DNA of 64,000 nt from Liolophura sinensis (taxonomy: Eukaryota; Mollusca; Polyplacophora; Chitonida; Chitonidae), in the NCBI RefSeq assembly GCF_032854445.1, contig NC_088295.1:53179249-53243248 (forward strand), given 5' to 3'. Below, in pieces: positions 22,694 through 34,500 of this stretch. The notes beneath the pieces were generated by a model. The model had not been told where the DNA came from. It made no database searches and saw nothing but the letters and a program-made list of their open reading frames with translations. Both the position numbers and the translations under genes were made by a program. Every line of letters begins with the position of its first letter. Positions within the stretch are counted from its first letter, which is position 1.

Positions 22694-22962
22694 GGGGCCT
22701 CCGTGGCTCAGCTGGTTAGCGCGCTAGCGCAGCGTAATGACCCAGGAGTCTTTCACCAGTGCGGTCGCTGTGAGTTCAAGCCCAGCTCATGCTGGATCCC
22801 TCTCCGGCCGTATGTGGGAAGGTCTTCCAGCAACCTGCGGATGGTCGTGGGTTTCCCCCGGGCCCTGCCAGGTTTCCACCCATCATAATGTTGGCCGCCA
22901 TCGTATAAGTGAAATATTCTTGAGCACGGCGTAAAACAGCAATCAAATAAATAAATAAATAA
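22694..22962 (+). repeat. Full-length SINE (family 1) with TSD
   Basis: tRNA-like head GGGGCCTCCGTGGCTCAGCT, GAGTTCAAGCCC B-box, conserved domain and (AAAT)n tail. Flanked by ATTATGTACTA (22683-22693) and ATTATGTTCTA (22963-22973), 10 of 11 identical. Confidence 0.95.
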
Positions 22963-24053
22963 ATTATGTTCTACATTTGTGTCTTACGTCTTTTTCTGTC
23001 TTATCTTATCTCAAGTGTCATTAATGAGCAACAAGGGAAATGAAATGTATACCCCAGCCTAATTACTCGACTTCCAGTGTGTACAGGCTTGATTGCGTAA
23101 TGTGCTTTCTATGTTAACTCGTTAATTAGATTGAGGTTCAGTCACGAATATTTTACTTATACTTATATTTTACTTATTGAGCGAGTTTGGTGGCGATGAG
23201 TGTAAAGCGATAGCTCTTAAACAAGTGTTGTTAAGCGAATTTTCATTGGAGAAAACAAACTGATACCTCAAGCAAGTTTCGAGGCCCCAACATTCCAGTG
23301 TAGTAATTTAAATGAACATATACAGAAATCCTCCGGTTCATTTCTCATATTACAGCGACAGACATCTTGGCGGTTATTCTTTGTCACAATATTCAGATGT
23401 AATTAATAATTTGGATGAGCTAGTCTAGAGATAATGTTACACAAACATGGAAATGTTTGATGATGTGACGCGGATCGCTTCGCAATCCTGGGGCCAGTTA
23501 AATAAGTAAATAAATAAACAGCAGAACAAGTGGGCTTTGGGTGGAGTAGCACAATAGCCCAGAAACCTTTCCCCATGCAGTGCGGTCGTGAATTTCTTGT
23601 TGGGCTCTCCCCGATTTCCTCCCGGGTTATGCCCGGATAATTTCACCAGTTAAATAAATAAATCAGTAAAACAAGATGAAAATGTACTATATTTTGTTTT
23701 TATTTCACGTAATATAAAAACAGACCATCCATGATATGCATAGAAGTTACTTCATTGAATTGCGCCCGAAACACCAAGTCTACTGGTAGATGCAGACTGT
23801 AGCCTTAAAATCAAAATACACTTCAATAAAACATTATAAGCATTTGTCAAATGATCAGCCGGGTAATGAAGGATATAAAGGGGCAATGCGAAATACTGCT
23901 TAATTGGCAAACTAAAAAAATAATACCTTCAAAAAATCTTCCCTTCAATCCGTTCCGAGGGAAGATACGACTTTTGCACACAAATTACCACACAACACAA
24001 TGGAACTGCAGCATAATGATTGTATGTGTCGATACATGTCATTCCTTAGACTT
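22963..24053. other. Non-coding; possible small insertion
   Basis: No gene seen. The words CCAGTTAAATAA near 23495 and 23647 bracket about 140 bp that may be another short insertion. The open frame at 23437-23646 crosses it and looks spurious. Confidence 0.35.
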
Positions 24054-24295
24054 GGGGACTCCGAAGCCGAGTGGTTAGCGTGCTAGCGCAGAACACTTAC
24101 TCCAGAGCCTTTCACTTTTACTCATCCTGGCTTCCTTTCCGTTCGTATATTTATAAATGTCAGCAACCTGCGGACGGTGGTGCGTTTCTCCTACTCGGCC
24201 CGGTTTCCTGTCACCATAATGCTGGACGCCGGCGAAAAAATGAAATATTCTTGAACACGGCGTGAAACACTTAATGTGGAAAAATCAATAAGTAA
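24054..24295 (+). repeat. Divergent full-length SINE (family 1)
   Basis: The head GGGGACTCCGAAGCCGAGTG and GGTTAGCGTGCTAGCGCAG can be aligned to the family. The body has a deletion around the B-box, and the tail is decayed (AACACTTAATGTGG). It is probably an old copy. Confidence 0.8.
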
Positions 24296-24559
24296 TGTTT
24301 GGGTAATGGTCACCGTATTGCTTTTATAGAGGGAATTAACAAATTTGAAATGACAGCTGCAGTTTCTCTGATTATAACCAGTTTTTAACCCCAGTAGGAA
24401 TCCCGATAAACATTGCGCTTCGGAAAGGCGACACCATTATACCTGTAGTCTGTTGAGATGAATAAAATACAAAAGGAATTAAGTTTAACTTAAAATGACA
24501 ACCTCGGCAGCAGTTGCGTTTACAGTTAAAAAGTGAGAAGTATGGTGTTAAACGTTAAT

Positions 24560-25035
24560 ACATCCAGAAGTTTGTGATATACGCTATAATCAACACAGCA
24601 GTTCACGAGAACATGTCGTGATGCAGACTCCATAATCCACACATGCAGCAATTCACCAGAACACGCAGTGATGTATGCTATAATCAGCACCTGCATTCGG
24701 CAGTTCATGAGAACATGTCGTGATGTAGACCCTACAATCCAGACATGCAGCAGTTAACGAGAACATATGAGAACATGTCGTGATGTATACCTCATAATCC
24801 ACACATGCAGCAAGAACACGATGTGATGTATGCTGTAATCAACACATGCACGCGGTAGTTAATAAGAACATGTCGTGGTGTAGTCCCAGACGTGCAGCAA
24901 TTCATGAAAACATGTAATGTATACCCTATAATCCGGACATGCAGCAGTTCATGAGAAAATGTCGTGATGTATACCTTGTAATCCAGACATGCAGACATGT
25001 AGCCGTTCACGAGAATATGTGGTGATGTATATACT
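24560..25035. repeat. Irregular tandem repeat, roughly 45-60 bp
   Basis: Repeated mixtures of CATGCAGCAGTTCACGAGAA, CATGTCGTGATGTATACC and ATAATCCACACATGCAGCA. Unit length varies, with nested partial copies. No coding potential; frames across it are by-products. Confidence 0.8.
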
Positions 25036-26325
25036 GTCATCAACACACCTGACATGCGGTGAGGGAGAATGTCCGCTAAGGTACGAGAAGAAGTACATCT
25101 AATAAACCACGAGAAAATGCTGAGAAACATGCACAAGATACACCCAGCATCCAGGAGAACACGGCAACCGGTATTTAATTACGCATGTTATCAGGCTCTG
25201 TGTTTTAGAGACATGTTGTAACGGTCACATCACATGCACGATGCCGTTAGAGAATATTACAATGCTCTGAAATGAGATGTAAAGGTAGGATTTATGGTAA
25301 CCCGACGAATACAAGAAAGGTTTCTCAATAAATATACAGGCCTATAAAGAACCACAGAAAATATCACAACTTACAAGTTATTAGTCAATATCCAATGTTT
25401 GAGTTGTTCCAGGTATTGGAAAAATAAATAAGAAAATAATAATTATATAAAGGAAAGTCTGACGAAATGCCTGGGGTAAACCAGCGACCTTTGGCAAGAT
25501 ACTGACGAACTTTCCCACATGTTCACACCAGGTGGTTATGGATCACTTATTGTCTCCAAGGCTCCTTATCAGTGAGAACGTGAGAATCTGCAAATTCCCC
25601 GTCCTAGCGAATGACCTGGTGAAGGCTGTATTTAAAGTAACACTGGTTCATATACATGCATACAGTGGATCATTTGTGCCATGAACCTCTGTTGTCAATT
25701 CTTCAGAGAAGTAAACATTGGCTAGATTGTAAAGCTAGGGATTGAAAAAACGTGTTTACACATCTGCGACATCTTCAAAATACAAATTCACAATTACCAC
25801 TATTTGAATGGGCTCTTAATTGTTCGAAGGCGAAACCGACATAAACACACAACTTCCACCCCTTTATGCTTAAAGGTCAAGCTTGTCTGATGGTGGCCGA
25901 GATGTAAACCGAGTGTAGGGAGCGGCACATGCGCTGTTAGGAGTATCCTGTTACTTTTTCGGGACGAGCTTTTGTGCATTAATTATAGGCTATGATATGA
26001 CATTACAGGATATACGTGTTTATTTAGTGTTTAAATGTGATTAAATAATTAATATTTAATATTAAATAATATATTTTGTGTATTTGTGAGTTGGGAAATC
26101 GATTGAGGGAACGCCATCTATAAACAGATTAAAAAACGTTTGCTCTGCTGTGGCAGATTTTTTAACCAATTATTTTATTTTCATTATATGCTCCTTCAAA
26201 ATAGGCATTTGTCTTTCTGTCTGGTCATAGTGGAGAAAGTCATGGTAACGATTTCGACGACATTTTATGCACAGGTTGGCCGTGGGAAAATTTAATGTTT
26301 TATAGCTGTTCTTAACCATTGGCAG
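25036..26325. other. No gene recognised
   Basis: Long intergenic or intronic stretch. If the exon at 22008-22208 belongs to the basic protein gene, this would be intron. Nothing else can be supported. Confidence 0.4.
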
Positions 26326-26329
26326 CGTA

Positions 26330-26465
26330 TTGTTCCATTGTGTACAATGGGGGAAATTGTCCCATTGTCTGTAATGGGGAAATTGTGTCTTTGTCTGTAA
26401 TGGGGAAATTGTGTTTTTGTCTGTAATGGGGAAATCGTGTGTTTGTCTGTAATGGGAGAATTTGT
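26330..26465. repeat. 26-bp tandem repeat
   Basis: About five copies of TCTGTAATGGGGAAATTGTG plus TCTTTG, with the first copy diverged (TGTACAATGGGGGAAATTGT). It creates a spurious minus-strand frame. Confidence 0.85.
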
Positions 26466-26627
26466 ACATTAATTAAATTGTGGCAAAGATTTACGCTCTC
26501 GGGGTGCTTTCTAAGTATTTTTTTTTTTTTTTTTTTTTTAGTGTCTGATCTGAAAGAGCCCTATACCTTAAAAAAGCGCATGTGTGAGTTGTGGTCTAAA
26601 GAACATTTCATTATTTGCTATGCTTAC

Positions 26628-29600
26628 TGGTGTAGTACCGCAGCCAGTCTGTCATTTTGTTCCGTTCTCGTTGGAACTCTCCTGCCTGGTCCGATAACCG
26701 CCTTCGGTCTCCGATGACGGGGAGCATACTAGAGCCAGTTCTAGAATCTGAACGACGAATAGGTAGCGGTGGATTGTTGCCTGTGGAAAGAACGTACCGT
26801 GGCTTAGACGAGCTAACATAAGTTTATAAAATTATTTGAGGTCTGTCAGCAACCTGCGGATGGTCGTGGGTTTCCCCAGGACTGTGCCCGGTTTCCACCC
26901 ACCATATTGCTGGCCGCCGTCGTATACGTGAAATATTCTTGAGTACGGCGTAAAACACCAATCAAATAAATAAATAAAAATATTTGTTATAGACAAATGA
27001 CGATAAAAAAATCGGTATGTCTCATTTGTCAGATGCTTGCAAAGTCGATAAATTTTATACGCTTGTCAAAATATAATGCTTTCACCACTGATTCCTGGTA
27101 CAAAGTGTTTCTCAGGTCGACCAATAATGTAAGTCTAACTGAGGCAGGTGAATGCTGTCCCCACAATCTCTTTCACCAACGAGACTGTATGAACAGCCAG
27201 GAGTTGCTCGTGTAACTGGTCTGACTCCATACTAGGTTCTCGTCTATCACACACGCACCTACCCCAGGTACCTTGTCTATCATACACTTACCTAATACAT
27301 GCAACTCGTCTATTATATACTCACCTTTCCCAGGCACCTCGTCTATCAAAAAATCACCTACCCCAGGCACCTTCTCTATCATACACTCACCTATCCCAGC
27401 ACCTCGTCTATCATACACTCACCTACCCCGGGCACCTCGTCTGTCATACATTCACCTACCCCAGGCACCTTGTATATCATACGCTCACCTATTCCAAGCA
27501 CCTCGTCTATCACACACTCACCTATCCCAGGACCTCGTCTATCATACACTCACCTATCCCAGGACCTCGTCTATCATACACTCACCTACCCCAAGCACCT
27601 TGTCTATCATACAGGCACTTATCCCAGAGACCTCGTCTATCATACACTCACCTATCCCAGGATCTCGTCTATCACACGCTCAGCTATCGCAGGCACCTTG
27701 CCTATCATACACTCACCTACCGCAAGCACCTCGTCTATAATACACTCACCTTTCCCATTGACCTCGTCTGTCATGCACTCACCTGCCCCAGACACCACGT
27801 CTTCCACACCCTTGCCTCTCCCAGGCAGCTCATTTTCAACACACTCGCCTCTCCCAGGCAGCTCATCTTCAACACAATCACCTATCCCAGGCACTTCGTC
27901 TATTATATACTCACCTATCCCAGGCATCTCCTGTATTATACATCCCAGGCACCTTGTCTATCATACACTCACCTATTCCAGGCGCCTCGTCTATCAAACA
28001 CTCACCTATCCTAGGGATTTTATACACTCACCTAATCCAGACCCCTCATCTATTATACACGCACCTATCCCAGGCACCTTGTCTATTATATAATCACCTA
28101 TCCCAGGCACCTCGTCTATCACACACTCACCTAATCCAGGCACCTCATCTATCATACACTCACCTATCGGAGACACTTCGTCTATCATACACTCACCTGT
28201 CCCAGGCACTTTGTCTATCATACACTCACCTGTCCCAGACACCTCATCTACTATATATTTACCTATCCCACGGACCTCGTCTGTTATATACTCACCTTTC
28301 CCAGATACCGCGTCTATTTTATACTCATCTAATCCGGGGACCTCGTCTATAACACACTCACCTATTTCAGGCACCTCGTCTATCTTACACTCACCTATCC
28401 CAGGCACCTCGTTTATCATACACTCATTTAATTCAGGCACCTCGTCCATCATATACTCACCTGTTCCAGGCACCCGTCTATCATACACTCAACCATCCCA
28501 GGCACCTCGCCTCTGATATACTCACCTATCCCAGGGACTTCAACCTTCACACACTCATGTCAGGCAGGCCAACTTTCACAAACACACACGCACACCTATC
28601 ACAGGGACTTTTTCTTTTATACATTCACCTATCCCAGGGACTTTGTCTTTTATACACTCACCTATCCCAGGGACTTTGTCTTTTATACACTCACCTATCC
28701 CAGGGAGTTTGTCTTTTATACACTCACCTATTCCAGGGAGTTTGTCTTTATCGGACAAGGACAAGTCTCGTTGACGAGAGAACACCTTTTCTTTGGAAAG
28801 TATCTTGAAGTATTCATTCTCGTAGATATTGGGGTTGATGCATTCGTCAATATCTTTCTTAGTTCTTTTCTGTGAGGAGTCAGAATCTACAGGTAGAAAT
28901 TGATAAAACAAATGCAGTTCACTTGTGATACTTTACTAAATTATAAAGATGTCATGGTTTTAGCGACAACTGACAACAAATTTCAGTGGTTTTACAGGTC
29001 AGTTTTGCATAAGATAGAAGGAAAGTAGCTCCGACTATTGAAGTCATAGTAAGTCAATCTATATTTCGGCTACTATGTTTATGCCTTCTAAAGAATTGTA
29101 TATTTTTAAATAACTGCACAGAATTGTATCTGAAACAATTTTATCCGTTGAAAAATCTTAATCTTTAATTCGACCTATTTTGTCACATTTTCATTGGCCT
29201 TTAATTGCCTAATTTGCAAAATGACTATTTTATTTTCAGCATACTTTCTGTGCCTTGTCTTAAACTTATGATTTTTTAGATTTAAACACATTCTGATCAG
29301 TGATTTTGAGGAAGATCCAATATGGCCGCCAAGCATTCAGGCCCAGACAAATGTCGGTTTAGTCAGTTTGCTTTTACAGCGCAAAAGAATCGTAACGATA
29401 TGCTTTGTATCTTGAATTTGAACAAATCTTGGTCTGATTTGTGATCCAACAAACCATTTGACCTTCATCTTTCTCTTGTAGGGTCTGGTGGAATAATTTT
29501 ATCTATCTACTATATACTAGATATAGTGGCATATATTCTTTGAAAAGAGAAACAATAATAAACATAACGAATACAATAGGGCTTCCATCAAAGCTTCTGA

Positions 29601-30666
29601 AACTCCTGATTATGTACCTTTAATTATGAAAAGTGTTGACTATATCTGGTACATGGGTCGAGTCACACCTAAGACTTTAAAAGAGAAAGTTGGGGCTTCC
29701 TCGCTTGGCGTTCAGCATGGAGGGGATAGTGCAACGACTGGTATCAGTATAATGGCTCGGGTGGGGGGATTTACATGCCTTCGGTAAGTCGTTTCAGCGA
29801 GGCAGCACTAGATAAAAGAGCGGTGGAAATCCGTCTTGCAGCAAGGAGGTACATTACATACACCCTAAGGATTCCTTCGTCGTCATATGACTGAAAAATT
29901 GTTGAGCACGACGCTAAGCCCCAATCACTCACTCACTCCCTCGATTCCTCTAAGGGAACACACTCTGTATTTTACAACGTACTAGTACTTAACAACTCAA
30001 TTGATGAATTCGAGCATTCCCATCTGAGATGCAGGGAAGTCGTGATCTCCTTGTAGTGACATCATATTTAATCATATTCATTAGAACGACATAACAAAGA
30101 CCCCAGGCATTATGCCGCACATTATGTACATACTGAATCGTGCCCAACCAATATTTTGAAAATCTCCTTATGACCCCTAGTCTCAATTACGACCCCTAGT
30201 CTCAATTACGACCCCTAGTCTCAATTCTGCTTTCAAGTCGGACGAACTAATCTATCAGACATCACAAGACAGTGTAATACGTACAATGTGTTTCAACTGA
30301 CATTTGCTTGGGTTGATTATACTTGGCGCTCAGCAATGAGATATTTAAAAGAGCGAGGGAACAGGACTGGTTGGCCCGTGGTGTCAGTATAATGTGTCAG
30401 GTTGGGTGTCATGCCTGCTGTCTTCTGCAGCACTTTGGCGGCATGAAATAGCCCTGCAACAAGAAAACACAACGTGCGAACACACACCTATAATGAGTCC
30501 TCGGCTTCACAGGACTGAAAAAGCATACATATACTTACATACGTACACGCATACACGCATACACGCATACACGCATACGCACACGAACACACACGTGCAT
30601 ACATACACACATACCTGTGCTGCTTTGAGAAGAGTCCGAGTGCCGCCGACGCTTGCTACGAGCCAT
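26628..30666 (-). CDS. Unrecognised basic (nuclear-like) protein, three exons found, 3' end not fixed
   Basis: Three minus-strand exons join in phase: 30615-30666 (ATG at 30666), 28728-28886 and 26628-26780, giving 121 codons plus one base. Exon 1 encodes MARSKRRRHSDSSQSST, an Arg/Ser-rich start. Exon 2 encodes a mixed charged stretch containing DIDECINPNIYENEYFK and ends KDKLPGI. Exon 3 continues with NNPPLPIRRSDSRTG and QRERNKMTDWLRYYT. Sites are good: GTAG then ATTCTG, ATAG/GTGAGTG, CCACAG/GCAAC and ACCA/GTAAGC. I recognise no family; the RS-like start hints at a nuclear protein (inference). The donor of exon 2 begins a 33-bp minisatellite in which each unit carries another copy of that splice donor. 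A further exon at 22008-22208 is possible. The start lies about 850 bp past the stop of the neighbouring NB-ARC gene on the same strand. Confidence 0.6.
26839..26980 (+). repeat. 5'-truncated SINE (family 1)
   Basis: Begins at GGTCTGTCAGCAACCTGCGG and runs to the AATAAATAAATAAAA tail. Possible target duplication AAATTATTTG / AAATATTTG on the two sides. It lies in the intron between exons 2 and 3 of the basic protein gene, 59 bases upstream (on minus) of exon 3. Confidence 0.9.
27235..28755. repeat. 33-bp minisatellite made of exon end plus 5' splice site
   Basis: About 46 units. On the minus strand each reads roughly GACGAGGTGCCTGGGATAG and then GTGAGTGTATGATA, the same as the 3' end and donor of exon 2 (28728). 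The unit is 11 codons, and the exon 2 frame stays open through the first units (GECIKDKLPGI repeated). Units near the exon (28576-28755) keep AAAGACAAA; further ones carry GATAGACGAG. Both strands therefore show long spurious frames. Confidence 0.95.
29690..29940 (+). repeat. SINE family 2 copy with CACTCACTC tail
   Basis: Contains GGCGTTCAGCATGGAGGGGA, CTGGTATCAGTATAATGGCT and GTCGTCATATGACTGAAAAA, and ends GACGCTAAGCCCCAATCACT with (CACT)n. Matches the body of the copy at 12669-13013. Confidence 0.7.
30178..30235. repeat. Short tandem repeat, three copies
   Basis: Three copies of GACCCCTAGTCTCAATTAC, followed by a diverged end. Confidence 0.9.
30300..30535 (+). repeat. SINE family 2 copy
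   Basis: Shares GGCGCTCAGCAATGAG, GGTGTCAGTATAATGTG, CAGCACTTTGGCGGCATGAA and ACAGGACTGAAAAAGCATAC with the other family 2 copies. The 3' end merges into an ACACGCAT-rich simple repeat (30538-30613), just before exon 1 of the basic protein gene. Confidence 0.65.
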
Positions 30667-30779
30667 TTTCCGGAAGTGTTGTCCGCTTCTCGTGGCGTTT
30701 TCATACGCCTTTTCTGCATTCTGTGTCAGGCAAAAGCACGAAGTTACAATGAGTAATGATAAAAAGTAACACCTTTATA

Positions 30780-30816
30780 TTTATTTTATTTATTCATTTG
30801 ATTGGTGTTATACGCC
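30780..30816 (-). repeat. SINE tail fragment (family 1)
   Basis: Only about 37 bp remain: a TTTATT tail then TTGATTGGTGTTATACGCCG TAC. Confidence 0.6.
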
Positions 30817-31032
30817 GTACAAACACCTAAATAAGATGGGTTATAAGTTATGCGGAGGGTAATACTAACACTACAACGTAAAGCTGGATTTGATAAAAAA
30901 AAATGGCAGCACATATGATGCCAACTGAGTTATGATGATAAAGCATCTCGTGAAAGTGGGTGATAATATACCAGAACACATTGGGTTTTAAAGGGTTTTG
31001 GTTGAATGTATATTTTGCACGAAATATCTGCC

Positions 31033-31184
31033 ATACGTGGGAAAGTCCTTAAGCAACCTGCGGATGGTCGTGGGTTTATCCCAGGCTGTGCCCGGTTTCC
31101 TCCCACCATTATGCTGACCACCGTAGTATAAGTCAAATATTCTTGAGCACGGAGTAAAGCACCAATCAAATAAATAAATAAAAC
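31033..31184 (+). repeat. 5'-truncated SINE (family 1)
   Basis: Begins near ACGTGGGAAAGTCCTTAAGC and ends with AATCAAATAAATAAATAAA. It lies in the 3' flank of the NB-ARC gene. Confidence 0.9.
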
Positions 31185-31385
31185 GAGTATCAGGACAAAA
31201 ATATGAAATGTAAACAGTGATTTTTAATATAAAAGCGATTTCGGAAAACAGCAAATAACTTCCGCTAACAGTTGTAAAACGTTTATAGAAACTTGTCAGC
31301 TGCTTCCAGACTTCCAGATAAAAAAAGAGGATGTCGCTGTAGGCTACACAATGACTAGATGCGCTATTCAGGAACGAAGGCGTAT

Positions 31386-31391
31386 TTTATT
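31386..31391 (-). terminator. Candidate polyadenylation signal of the NB-ARC gene
   Basis: AATAAA on the minus strand (TTTATT on plus), about 125 bases past the stop codon at 31514. Chosen on position only; the cleavage site is unknown. Confidence 0.45.
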
Positions 31392-31513
31392 TCCATGAAC
31401 AATAACGAAAGGCCGCAAATAGTAGGGTACCAAAACACGCATCTAAACATAAGAGTAACCACGGCCATAATTAAGGCTGAAATGTGTCTAATATGGCAGT
31501 GCTCCACAACGCT

Positions 31514-34500
31514 TCATAGCTTGTTGAATGCTGCGTGAATCACCTGGAATCTGTCGCTGTAGTGTTTCCAGTCCGAGTCCGTCAGTTTACACAGGTCACT
31601 GAACTTTTTCTTCAGGCCTTGCCAGTCGTCGCTATGAGGCCTGCCGTCTCTTAGTAGCTTTTCCTCCAACTCCAACTGCTTCTCGAAATACCCTATCGCC
31701 TTGTCGTAATTTTCTGTATGTGAACAAGTTTTGACAGTATTTTCGATTTTTCTCGATTCAAAATATTTTTGTATACAAAATGGTAAGTTGAGAAAAGGTA
31801 AGATAGTTTTCTTTGGGCTTCTACATCTTTTAATAGACAACAGAAATAATTTATTTATGCGTATCAAAGAACAGAGGACTTCTAACACAGTAGATCATTA
31901 AACTAATTAAAACAATTCGATGTAAGGATATCATTTTATTCTTGACCATTCTGAGGAGGATAATCCGAACAGTAATGCAACATGGACCGCTATTATACAG
32001 ATAAAGCTTGAGCACGTAGAAAATAACGTATGGTTTTTTTTTCTTACTCATTTCTATCTGTAGTAATCCACAGATGTACAGACATCGGGCTGGCTCTCTG
32101 AGATCCTCGTTTTTCTTCATGATGTCGTAGGCTTCCTCAGCAAGCTGAAAACCGTCCTCAAAACTGCCCTGCGCACGCAGACTGAGCGCCATGTTTTTAA
32201 GGATAGTGGCTTTAATGCTCATTGTGAACAGATGTAGGCGCTCATCCAAGTCAAGCGCAGCCTGGTAAGTGTCGACGGCCTTCTGGAAATCTTTCATGCT
32301 GTGGTAACAAGCTCCCAAATTCATGTAAAAGGTGACTGTATCACAGTGGTTCAGGGACAATGATTGGCGCAATTCCAAAGCCTCTCTGTGGTATGTCAAA
32401 GCTCGTTGTAAGGCCGACCACTTTCGTGGGTAAGAGTACTCAGAACACTTGTAATAGGCGTGGCCCAGATCATTCAGGGTTTTAATCAAAATCGACCCGG
32501 GCCGCTCAAGGATATCATCACAGATGTGTTTCCGGATGACCACACTCTTCTCCAACATCGCAATACCGGTGGCATAGTCCCTTTTGTCCACACAAACGTT
32601 GCCCCAAATGTGATAGAAATGAGCAAATGCTAGTTGGCCGTCAACAGATGTTTGTTCTTTGGACGGTAAATTACTAAGATGTTCGTAAGCATCTTCTAGT
32701 ATGCTAGTTGCCACTTCAGTATTTTCTCCAAGGTTATTGTACTGAAGTGCTTCCCAACAGCGGAACTCGGCGTACTGTCTCCAGTGTCCATCTTCCTTGG
32801 CCTTAGCCACCCTGTGTTTGAAATACTCCAGCCTTTCCGGAGTGTTGGCCATTAGTTCCAGAAGATACACCACATCGGTTCTGGTTATCGGATCATCCAG
32901 CGTCTGAACCTTTCTGCTTTCCACTTTGTTTTGCAGGAAAAAGAAGTGAAAGATATTGGCCTCTTCATTCTCCATACCTCTCATTGCCGTGGAGTAGTCA
33001 GAATCTAAATTTGTAGCTATTTTCTTAACAATTCTGGCATAGTGTCGGACAAAATTGCCTTTTGCCTCCTCCAAAGCTTCAGTTTCGGCCCGGTTCTTTT
33101 CATTTTCATCAAGAAACATTTTTAGGAGTGTATGCAAACGCCATCGAGTAGGTCCTCCAAATTGACCTGATGCGGTCGTCCTTTGTTGTGATGGGTTTTC
33201 CACGTCCACCAAGTTGTAATACATGAGGAGTTGTAGCCTAAAACCTATCTCCCTGGGATCTCGCAGAGCGCTGACGGCAGCGGCAGTGTCCTTGTTGAAA
33301 CTGGCGGGGATCACAGAGAGTCTAAGGAGAAAGTTCTGGTCGTCCGGAGTCACATAGTGGAAGGCGCTCTGAATACAGGATTTCATGTCTTCGTAGTGCG
33401 CTGTCTCTGGGTCATGGATAATCTCCAGCCTCTGCATTCCTGGGCGTTTCTTCTTTCTTAGACTCGCCCCAGACCTCTCCAGCATCTTGATCATATCTCT
33501 TGGCTTTACCACTTTATTTTTCAACCTACCAGCCACGAGTTTCATAGCAAGAGGACAGTAACCGCAGAGTTTTGCTAGTTTCTCAGGGTCTCTCTCCCTC
33601 AACTCAGCTTTGCCACTTTTGTATTTAATGAATTCTACGGAATCAGACAAGGACATCTTATCTAGTTTCATTTCTTCAACGTGTATTTTAAGGCTGTGCT
33701 TTCTTCCCAGTTTTCCTGTTTCTGCTGTCAGTGGATTCTGAAATCTGTAGAACGAAGTAATGAATCCTATTTCCTATTTATTTTACCTCACTCATGCCCA
33801 TCCTCTCATGTCCTCCAAATGTCCGCTCACCAATGCCATCCTCTCACGTCCCTCTAAATGTCACCCCACTCATGCATATCTTCTCAATCCCCACAAAGTG
33901 ATACAGCACATATGCCAAACATCTCACGCCCCCTCAAATGGGGGAGGATGTCATGTCTATCCTCTCACGCTACAAATGTCACCTCACATTTATTCATCGA
34001 AAGTAACCTCATGCTCGCTTATGCCCCGTACACATCCAAATGTAACAATCATCTCACCTAACCTCCTACATACCACATACTTGTATCAACCGTCTCACCT
34101 GAACTCTTTTGAACTACCCACCTATATCAGACGTCTCGCCTGACCTATTGTCAAGTACCTACATATATCAAACCTCTAACCAGACCACCTGTCAACCATG
34201 TAATTATATAAAAAGTCTCACCAGACCTCTTGTCAACAACCGTCTTATATCAAACGTCTCGCCTGAATTCTTATCAACTACCTAATTATAACCTATATCA
34301 CCTATATCAAACGTCTGACCTGACCTTTCGCCAACAACCTATTTATATCAAACCTATCACCTGACCTCTTGTCAACCACCTATCTGTATCAAACGTATCA
34401 CGTCACTCGTCAACCACCTACCTATATCAAACGTCTCATCTGACCTTTTGTCAACCAAATACCTATGTCTAAAGTCTCACTTGAACTCTTGTCAACCATC

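Noticed and set aside
22694-22770. tRNA gene
   Set aside because: A- and B-box-like words are present, but this is the SINE head. There is no complete cloverleaf, and the same head recurs at 21051, 24054, 40330 (reverse) and 42060.
27273-28516. Long repetitive frames on both strands, read as a secreted repeat protein
   Set aside because: They come from the 33-bp minisatellite. Several frames are open at once, and the only non-repeat anchor is exon 2 of the minus-strand gene.
31851-32047. Extension of the large NB-ARC gene frame past 32048
   Set aside because: The frame continues by chance into intron 3. A consensus donor (GTAAGA) at 32047 and a phase-matched exon at 31713 restoring a TPR fit better.
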